Below, one piece after another: positions 6,521 through 10,855 of a stretch of 10,855 bases of DNA. Below the pieces are notes generated by a model. It did not search any database. It had not been told where the DNA came from and saw nothing but the letters and a program-made list of their open reading frames with translations. How positions within the stretch are numbered: the stretch's first letter is position 1; each line of letters opens with the position of its first letter. The position numbers were made by a program, and so were the translations under genes. Source of the stretch: JBJKRW01 sp046704445 (GTDB taxonomy: Bacteria > Patescibacteriota > Microgenomatia > UBA1406 > GWC2-37-13); the NCBI GenBank assembly GCA_046704445.1, contig JBJKRW010000122.1:1-10855 (forward strand), given 5' to 3'.

Positions 6521-6703
6521 ATGGGTAATAAACCATGGTCCACCCATGAAATACACATTATTCAAAAAGGTTTTCATCGTATCCCTGATTTTATTCTGGC
6601 ATCTAAACTTCCTGGTCGTTCTGTCCTGGCCATCGCTCAAAAGAGACGCAATATGGGACTAAAATATGTTCAAGAATGGATGAATGAAAAGATAAACGGA
6701 TAA
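6521..6703 (+). CDS. Small Myb/SANT-like helix-turn-helix protein
   Basis: The product is 60 residues and basic. The pattern resembles one Myb/SANT-like three-helix repeat: an N-terminal WSTHE (6-10) like the W-(T/S)-x-x-E opening of helix 1, a middle Ile/Leu-rich helix (about 21-29), then LPGRSVLAIAQKRRNMGL (30-47), which matches the LxGRxxxAIxxKxxxxGL recognition-helix pattern of small SANT-type DNA-binding proteins. A short charged tail follows. It probably binds DNA; targets are unknown. It is divergent from the thrS operon, with its own good promoter. No clear terminator follows, only a T-rich stretch (6711-6730). It could be a stand-alone regulator or the remnant of a larger mobile-element protein. 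The domain call rests on pattern only. Confidence 0.55.
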   Translation: MGNKPWSTHEIHIIQKGFHRIPDFILASKLPGRSVLAIAQKRRNMGLKYVQEWMNEKING

Positions 6704-6839
6704 GTTTCATTTCTTTTCTTTTTTTATTTGAATTTTGTTAGTGCGGTGATCCGTTTCCACCCCGCTTCCTCTCCGCTCCCAAAAGAGACAGAATCCACTG
6801 GAAAACTATCTATCACTTATTATTCCCACTTACTGTAAA
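6704..6839. other. Gene-free stretch, T-rich then GC-rich
   Basis: No supportable gene. It starts with a T-rich tract (6711-6730). AAACGGAT at 6694-6701, overlapping the stop of the preceding gene, is perfectly inverted as ATCCGTTT at 6749-6756. Beyond that I see no interpretable signal. Confidence 0.4.
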
Positions 6840-7163
6840 GGCGGCTTGCGACGAAGGAGCAAACCGCCTATGACCTTATTTCTGTTCTCGGGCAAGTCTC
6901 CCCGCTAGGATGGCGGGGAGGAAAGTATTTTCTTTTCTCGAAGGAGGGCGTCGTAAAATAGGGCTATTTTACGATGACCAGTGAGGGATAACCAATTGAA
7001 GACGTCGTAAAAAATCTTTTTACGACTGTCGCCTAAATAAGTTTTATTAAAATTATCCCGAACGTTCCGAGAGAAAACAGCCCGAAGCGAAATCCCGACG
7101 AGGCGGGTCGGGATGAGCGTAGGGCTGAATTACTTGCCCGAAACACTCCGCCATAGGCGGAGT
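6840..7163. other. Hairpin-dense segment, candidate structured RNA or palindromic element
   Basis: Perfect or near-perfect inverted repeats follow each other: GGCGGcTTGC/GCAAaCCGCC (6840-6868), CTCCCCGC/GCGGGGAG (6898-6920), a 12-pair stem containing TCGTAAAATA/TATTTTACGA (6949-6976), GTCGTAAAAA/TTTTTACGAC (7004-7026), CAGCCC/GGGCTG around ATCCCGAC/GTCGGGAT (7078-7127), and ACTCCGCC/GGCGGAGT (7145-7163). A long-range helix, TGTTcTCGGGCAAGT (6883-6897) with ACTTGCCCGAAACA (7132-7145), encloses four of them: 14 pairs with one bulged C, sharing A7145 with the last hairpin. This multibranch layout looks like a folded RNA or an extrudable element. It does not match RNase P, tmRNA, SRP or group II domain V motifs that I know. 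The transcribed strand is unknown. A minus-strand frame open for 74 codons (7129-6908) has no start codon, so a decayed gene is an alternative. Confidence 0.45.
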
Positions 7164-7450
7164 ATGATTGCGACCGAGCGACCATATGCTTACAATATTT
7201 TAAACAGATAAGGGAGCGAGGGAGCAAACAATCAGCAAGCACACAGACGAAAATCTATTAGAAGGTACAGACAATGTAGTGTGGCTTTTCTTTTCAGTGA
7301 CCAACTATAAGAAGGTAAGGCAGTGATGGGCTTGCAACAAAAAGAATTTGTTTTATTGCCTTTGTTACCCCGACAGATAGCGGTTGAGCGGCTACCCAAC
7401 TTTACGAGGGGCAATAGGTAGTTTATCGCCTTCCAACATCTTTTTATGGG
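7164..7450. other. Gene-free stretch with two short overlapping open frames
   Basis: No recognised gene. On the plus strand a 40-codon frame without ATG (7204-7323) ends in a TGATG at 7324, where a 31-codon ATG frame starts (7326-7421). Both translations look protein-like (the second includes QQKEFVLLPLLPRQIAVERL), but neither matches a family I know, and no promoter or ribosome site stands out. A 9-base direct repeat GGAGCAAAC occurs at 6857-6865 and 7222-7230. Possibly debris of an eroded gene. Confidence 0.2.
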
Positions 7451-7452
7451 TC

Positions 7453-7481
7453 TTGACTTTGAGGCTGTAATAAAGTATATT
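7453..7481 (+). promoter_or_regulatory. Strong predicted promoter of a short RNA
   Basis: TTGACT (7453-7458), an optimal 17-base spacer and TATATT (7476-7481). Transcription should start near 7488. No start codon follows before the terminator at 7571, so the product is a short non-coding transcript or an untranslated leader. Confidence 0.6.
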
Positions 7482-7487
7482 TATCTC

Positions 7488-7571
7488 ATAACTGTCCCGC
7501 TAATATATTGAGAATCAGCGGGATTTCACTAAGCTAACTCCCCCTGGTTCATTGCGAGCCAGGGGTTTTTT
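7488..7571 (+). ncRNA. Candidate short RNA of about 84 bases
   Basis: Bounded by a predicted promoter and a strong intrinsic terminator. It folds into a 5' hairpin, TCCCGCT (7495-7501) with AGCGGGA (7517-7523) around a 15-base AT-rich loop, an unpaired linker with CTAAGCTAAC, and the terminator hairpin. It contains no ATG on this strand. It lies just before the NYN nuclease gene, which has its own promoter, so it is more likely an independent small RNA than a leader. No known RNA family recognised; function unknown. Confidence 0.45.
7541..7571 (+). terminator. Strong intrinsic terminator
   Basis: CCCCTGGTTC (7541-7550) pairs with GAGCCAGGGG (7556-7565): ten pairs including one U-G, around a 5-base ATTGC loop, followed by six T (7566-7571). 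It works only in plus-strand orientation; the opposite strand has no U-tract on the correct side. Confidence 0.88.
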
Positions 7572-7572
7572 A

Positions 7573-7601
7573 TTGCACAAATCATCATTTTGCTTTAGAA
7601 T
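7573..7601 (+). promoter_or_regulatory. Predicted promoter of the NYN nuclease gene
   Basis: TTGCAC (7573-7578), a 17-base spacer and TAGAAT (7596-7601). The gene's ATG at 7608 follows after exactly 6 bases, at the expected transcription start, implying a leaderless mRNA. It begins directly after the upstream terminator's T-run. Confidence 0.55.
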
Positions 7602-7607
7602 GAATCA

Positions 7608-8129
7608 ATGAAGAAGAAAATTTTAGTTCAGTTTGACGGCAGCAATTTCTACAATAAAGTTAAGAGAATTGATCGTTCCATTCATCTCACCAATTTCAAC
7701 TATTTGGCTTTTGCCCGGAAAATAACCAAAACAACCGACTTAAAAGCAATTTATTATGTGGGTGAAATTAGACAGTACGAAGGTAATAGGAAATCTGAAA
7801 GACTTTTCAATAGCCAGCAATCTCTGTTTTTGAATTTACGAAAACAGAGCTTTGAAATAAAACTGGGATATTTACTGATGAGTAATGGTAAATATCACGA
7901 AAAGGGCGTCGATGTGCAAATTGCGGTTGATCTGGTTCGCGGTGCCATCAAAAACGAATATGATACTTGTTATCTTATTTCATCCGATACCGATCTTTTA
8001 CCAGCTATTAAGACGGCAAGAGATGAAGGTAAAACCATTATTTACGTTGCTTTCGAAGATTACATCAGCCGTGCACTTCTAAAAAATTGTTCTTCATACA
8101 TTGTTGTTTCAAGGAAAGAACTTGGCTAA
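7608..8129 (+). CDS. NYN (PIN-like) domain nuclease, LabA/DUF88 type
   Basis: The product is 173 residues and consists almost entirely of one domain. Seen: ILVQFDGSNFYNKV (5-18) with Asp10 and Asn13, the first strand and acidic residue of NYN domains; KGVDVQIAVDL (99-109) with Asp102 and Asp108; and LISSDTDLLPAIKTARDEG (123-141) with Asp127 and Asp129. These are the acidic metal-binding positions of PIN/NYN ribonucleases. The last strands, TIIYVAF and YIVVSRK, complete the fold. It has no signal peptide or membrane segment, so it is cytoplasmic. The likely role is metal-dependent RNA cleavage; the substrate is unknown. It is monocistronic, converges with the aldo/keto reductase operon and lies just after a candidate short RNA. 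Confidence 0.88.
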   Translation: MKKKILVQFDGSNFYNKVKRIDRSIHLTNFNYLAFARKITKTTDLKAIYYVGEIRQYEGNRKSERLFNSQQSLFLNLRKQSFEIKLGYLLMSNGKYHEKGVDVQIAVDLVRGAIKNEYDTCYLISSDTDLLPAIKTARDEGKTIIYVAFEDYISRALLKNCSSYIVVSRKELG

Positions 8130-8152
8130 TTCCTTCTTTTTACAGCTTTTTC

Positions 8153-8239
8153 ATGACAATCGTATTTAATCTTCACTGGTTGTTGGCCATTACCGGATTT
8201 GGATTGTTTATGTTTCGCGACTGGTTGGAATTTCTTTAA
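8153..8239 (+). CDS. Possible 28-residue hydrophobic micro-protein
   Basis: A 28-codon ATG frame between the NYN gene and the convergent reductase operon, overlapping the reductase stop by 4 bases. Its middle, LHWLLAITGFGLFMF (7-21), is hydrophobic enough for one membrane-spanning helix and is followed by a charged RDWLEFL tail. There is no Shine-Dalgarno site or clear promoter; readthrough from the NYN gene is possible. It may be a small membrane protein or a chance frame. Confidence 0.22.
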   Translation: MTIVFNLHWLLAITGFGLFMFRDWLEFL

Positions 8240-9207
8240 CCAGCCCAAGGTGTTGGTTTTCTGTCCCAGCGATAAGAACGAAGTTTCTCTATCAAATCGG
8301 TATCAAGTTTACCTTTCCCTTCAGCTTGTACATTTGCTTCCAGATTTTTAACCTTTCTTGTTCCTGGAATTGTGGTACTGACTGTTGGATTGGAAAGAAT
8401 AAATCTTAAAGCTAATTCAGGTAAAGTCATTCCATCTGATAGTATTGCTTTCAATTTCTCTGCTCGCTCTACACTTGGCTTTAGATTTTCCGGTCCAAAA
8501 TAAAGATTTCTCCAATCGCCCTCCGGCCATTTGCTGTCAAGAGTAAGATTACCTGTTAAAGTACCTTCATCAAAAGGCACTCTGGCAATAACCGCGATAT
8601 TTAATTCACGACATAAAGGAAATAATTTATCTTCCGGCGCTTGGTCAAAAATATTGTAGATCGTTTGAACAGAATCAATTAAGCCTGTTTTTATTGCTTT
8701 AATTACATTTTCCGGTTCCCACCGATCAATACTGATACCAAAAGCTTGAATCAAACCTCTTTGTTTAAGATTTGAAATAGCTTTCTGCCAGCGTTCATCT
8801 TCTGCCCATGTATCATCCCATCCGTGAAACTGGATTAAGTCGATCTTCTCCAAACCTAAATTCTTTAAACTTTTTTCAACATATTCGATAATATGATCTT
8901 CCGGATATGTATCTTCCAGTTTGTAAAATGGTTCCATCGGCCATTTGAAATTTTTAGGAGGAATTTTGGTCGCAACATACAGCTTTTTATCAGGATAATC
9001 TTTTAATAATTGCCCAAGAAGCTTTTCGCTTCGACCATTGCCATATACCCAGGCAGTATCAAAAAAGTTAATTCCTAATTCAACCGATCGATGAAGTGTG
9101 CCAAGTGATTCTTTATCGTCCGAACCGGTCCAGCCGCCAATTCCCCACATTCCATGACCTAATTCACTTACTTTCCACCCAACTCGTCCAAAAGTGCGGT
9201 AATTCAT
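8236..9207 (-). CDS. Aldo/keto reductase
   Basis: The product is 323 residues, a full-length (alpha/beta)8-barrel AKR that reduces aldehydes or ketones with NAD(P)H in the cytoplasm. Seen: the catalytic tetrad Asp50 (GINFFDTAWVYGNGRSE), Tyr55, Lys81 (LYVATKI) and His128 (DLIQFHGW); GLIQAFGIS (151-159); QTIYNIFDQ (181-189); and a C-terminal cofactor segment TTIPGTRKVKNLEAN (278-292). It resembles the YajO/perakine-reductase type of open-chain AKR that often receives NADPH; the substrate cannot be told. It is last in a three-gene operon; its ATG starts one base after the SDR stop, implying translational coupling, without a Shine-Dalgarno sequence. No clear terminator follows. Confidence 0.93.
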   Translation of the reverse strand: MNYRTFGRVGWKVSELGHGMWGIGGWTGSDDKESLGTLHRSVELGINFFDTAWVYGNGRSEKLLGQLLKDYPDKKLYVATKIPPKNFKWPMEPFYKLEDTYPEDHIIEYVEKSLKNLGLEKIDLIQFHGWDDTWAEDERWQKAISNLKQRGLIQAFGISIDRWEPENVIKAIKTGLIDSVQTIYNIFDQAPEDKLFPLCRELNIAVIARVPFDEGTLTGNLTLDSKWPEGDWRNLYFGPENLKPSVERAEKLKAILSDGMTLPELALRFILSNPTVSTTIPGTRKVKNLEANVQAEGKGKLDTDLIEKLRSYRWDRKPTPWAG

Positions 9208-9208
9208 A

Positions 9209-9904
9209 TTATTTTGACATCCGGCTAATTAATATTTCATCAGGTGATAATCCTTCTGTTTCTGATAGGTAAACAACGACTTCGGCAACCTTACCAGCCT
9301 CCAGATAACCACTGATATCGGGCTTTTCGTTTAATCGGTCATACAAACCAGTTTTAACTCCACCCGGATGAATACTAATTACTCTTATTCCATGTTTCTT
9401 AGCTTCCAATCGTAAACTCTGGGAAAATCCATTAAGCCCCATTTTAGCTGCTGAATACATCGTGTGGTTTGCATAGCCTTGTTTACCGGCAGAGGAGTTG
9501 ATAAATACTATTGTTCCTGATTTCTGTGATCTCATAACATCATACAAATCATGAGTCAAAAGCATCGGCACTTTGAGATTTGTTTCAATTATTTTATTTA
9601 ATTGATCTTCGGTATTTTGCTCAAAAGGCTGAATAAAAGTAATTCCCGCGTTATTGACAAGCACATTTAATCTTTTATGTTTATTTTTAATAATATTAAT
9701 CAGTTTATTTCTCGTTTCTTTTTCATTAATATCACCCAAAACAATATCCACATTTGGATTATTTTTAAACTCCTCAAATCCCTTTTCATTTCTGCCGGAA
9801 AGTATAAGAGAATAATTTTTCTTAAAGAATAATTTGGCAATTTCCTTTCCAATTCCACTTGAAGCACCGGTTATTAGAACGACTTTATTATGTGGTTTTA
9901 TCAT
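9209..9904 (-). CDS. Short-chain dehydrogenase/reductase (SDR)
   Basis: The product is 231 residues, a classical SDR with one Rossmann fold. Seen: the cofactor loop TGASSGIG (12-19), Asp58 in VLGDIN, NNAG (84-87), Asn109, catalytic Ser137 (INSSAG), Tyr150 and Lys154 (YSAAK), and HPGGVKTG (179-186) after strand 6. Arg38 in LSGRN at the end of strand 2 suggests a preference for NADP(H). The substrate is unknown. It is the middle gene of the operon, 9 bases after the hydroxyacid dehydrogenase stop and 1 base before the AKR start. ATG at 9904 with an A/T-rich upstream and no Shine-Dalgarno site. Confidence 0.93.
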   Translation of the reverse strand: MIKPHNKVVLITGASSGIGKEIAKLFFKKNYSLILSGRNEKGFEEFKNNPNVDIVLGDINEKETRNKLINIIKNKHKRLNVLVNNAGITFIQPFEQNTEDQLNKIIETNLKVPMLLTHDLYDVMRSQKSGTIVFINSSAGKQGYANHTMYSAAKMGLNGFSQSLRLEAKKHGIRVISIHPGGVKTGLYDRLNEKPDISGYLEAGKVAEVVVYLSETEGLSPDEILISRMSK

Positions 9905-9913
9905 CGTTTATTT

Positions 9914-10831
9914 TTAATTAACAAGATTTTCTGGTTTACCTTTAATAACAGAAATAATAGAATCGATCCATATTTTCATTTTCTTATCCAGGGTTTCCTT
10001 TGTATACCAGTTATTATGCGGCATTACAAAGACGTTACCTTCATAATCGGTGATCGTCTTTTTGTCATCTTCTAAAGCACAACCATATAATTCTTTGTTT
10101 TGAACTTTATTTAAGAGGTAATCCATATCAATAACTTCACTGTTTAAGGTAGCAATAATCGACGACGAAGATTTCATTAAATCAATGAGTTTTTCAGAAA
10201 TAAACTTATTAGTTTCGTCATTTAAAACTAATGCGGGGAAAATGAAATCAGCAGCTTTAAATAGTTGTTCCAAATCTATATATTGATAATCTGATCTTTT
10301 TTTGGTTCTTGACCAATAGACAACATTCATTCCTAATCTTTTCCCCAATTCTGCTATTCTCGAACCAATTCTTCCCAATCCGACAATCCCCATCGTTTTA
10401 TTAGTTACTTCTTGTAAAAAATTACTAGGTTTATACTCGAATTTCTTATCTTTTAAAGTAATGGCGTATCTTCTCGCAACTGCAAACATTGCAAAAATAG
10501 CTGCTTCTGCAACACCATTTGGAGGATTAGGTACATGAGTCAAATGAATACCAAGACTCCTTGCAAGCTTTCCGTCTATCCAATGAAAAGCTGTCGTTGA
10601 AAGACAGATCGCTTTTAGATCAGGAATATCTTTAATAAATTCATTAGGAAATTTCCAAGCCATCGGTTCTGGAAAGGGGCAAAGGATTTTATCACCTTTT
10701 TCTTTGAGAAGTTTAATGTTTCTCACATCGATAGGGTTATCTTCAAAAAAGTAAACTTCAGTATATTCTTTAAGTTTTTTTATAAGTTCAGCAGGAAGAT
10801 TAGTTTTCGGAGCAACAAAAATTACTTTCAT
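9914..10831 (-). CDS. D-2-hydroxyacid dehydrogenase-like protein with altered active site
   Basis: The product is 305 residues. Seen: an N-terminal substrate-domain half, the STTAFHWID stretch (78-86), PNPPNGVAEAAIFAMFAVAR (101-120), the nucleotide-binding motif GIVGLGRIG (148-156) and YWSRT (172-176), which suggests NADP(H). Members of this family normally use an Arg-Glu-His triad. Here the Arg position of the N-T-A-R-G motif reads ATLNSEVID (227-235), giving Asn230; the Glu position after ALD reads ALEDDK (252-257), giving Lys257; only the His is clear (MPHNNW, His272). The fold and cofactor site look intact, so it may use another chemistry or substrate. It is the first gene of a tight operon with an SDR and an AKR, with a -10 box 6 bases before its ATG. 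Confidence 0.85.
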   Translation of the reverse strand: MKVIFVAPKTNLPAELIKKLKEYTEVYFFEDNPIDVRNIKLLKEKGDKILCPFPEPMAWKFPNEFIKDIPDLKAICLSTTAFHWIDGKLARSLGIHLTHVPNPPNGVAEAAIFAMFAVARRYAITLKDKKFEYKPSNFLQEVTNKTMGIVGLGRIGSRIAELGKRLGMNVVYWSRTKKRSDYQYIDLEQLFKAADFIFPALVLNDETNKFISEKLIDLMKSSSSIIATLNSEVIDMDYLLNKVQNKELYGCALEDDKKTITDYEGNVFVMPHNNWYTKETLDKKMKIWIDSIISVIKGKPENLVN

Positions 10832-10837
10832 ACCAAA

Positions 10838-10843
10838 ATTATA
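10838..10843 (-). promoter_or_regulatory. -10 box of the oxidoreductase operon
   Basis: A perfect TATAAT (10843-10838, minus strand) ends exactly 6 bases before the ATG at 10831, so the mRNA would begin at the start codon. The -35 region would fall outside the window. Confidence 0.5.
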
Positions 10844-10855
10844 GCAGATATTAAC

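Noticed and set aside
6840..7163. RNase P RNA, suggested by GCAAACCGCC and GAGGAAAGT
   Set aside because: The motifs occur in the wrong order and the remaining conserved regions (ACAGAA near the 3' end, P4 pairing partners) are missing.
7033..7242. 69-residue minus-strand reading frame, Ser/Arg/Gly-rich
   Set aside because: It runs through several perfect hairpins, has a low-complexity composition typical of chance frames in GC-rich palindromes, and matches no family I know.
7232..7414. 60-residue minus-strand reading frame, rich in Cys, Ser and Lys
   Set aside because: No domain pattern, no promoter or ribosome site, and an equally open frame exists on the other strand.

Overview
The window is AT-rich bacterial DNA. 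Short inter-gene gaps, a trimmed translation machinery and almost no Shine-Dalgarno sequences suggest a Patescibacteria (CPR) genome, possibly Microgenomates. This is inferred from gene architecture; no 16S gene or marker phylogeny is available here.

Region 1 (1-6200, minus strand) is the classic translation operon thrS-infC-rpmI-rplT-pheS-pheT, in the same order as in E. coli; pheT runs off the left edge. ThrRS lacks the N-terminal TGS domain and PheT lacks the EMAP/OB-like tRNA-binding domain. In front of thrS is a complete ribosome-mediated attenuator: a promoter, a 14-codon leader peptide MKKIARIETTTNPR with three consecutive Thr codons, a pause hairpin, an antiterminator and an intrinsic terminator that share segments, and then thrS. 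The leader AUG lies at the predicted transcription start, so the leader peptide appears to be translated from a leaderless mRNA.

Region 2 (about 6170-7607) is gene-poor. It holds a possibly decayed minus-strand reading frame, a 60-residue Myb/SANT-like small protein with its own promoter (6521-6703), a block of perfect hairpins enclosed by a long-range helix (6840-7163), and a short predicted transcript with a strong promoter and terminator (about 7488-7571).

Region 3 (7608-8129, plus strand) encodes a NYN/PIN-like (LabA/DUF88-type) nuclease. It converges on Region 4 (8236-10831, minus strand), a tight three-gene oxidoreductase operon: a D-2-hydroxyacid dehydrogenase-like protein lacking two of its usual catalytic residues, an SDR and an aldo/keto reductase.

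A pattern runs through the window. A -10 hexamer sits 6-8 bases before the start codon of the leader peptide, thrS, rplT, pheS, the NYN gene and the hydroxyacid dehydrogenase gene (10 bases for the Myb-like gene). This implies widespread leaderless or near-leaderless transcripts.
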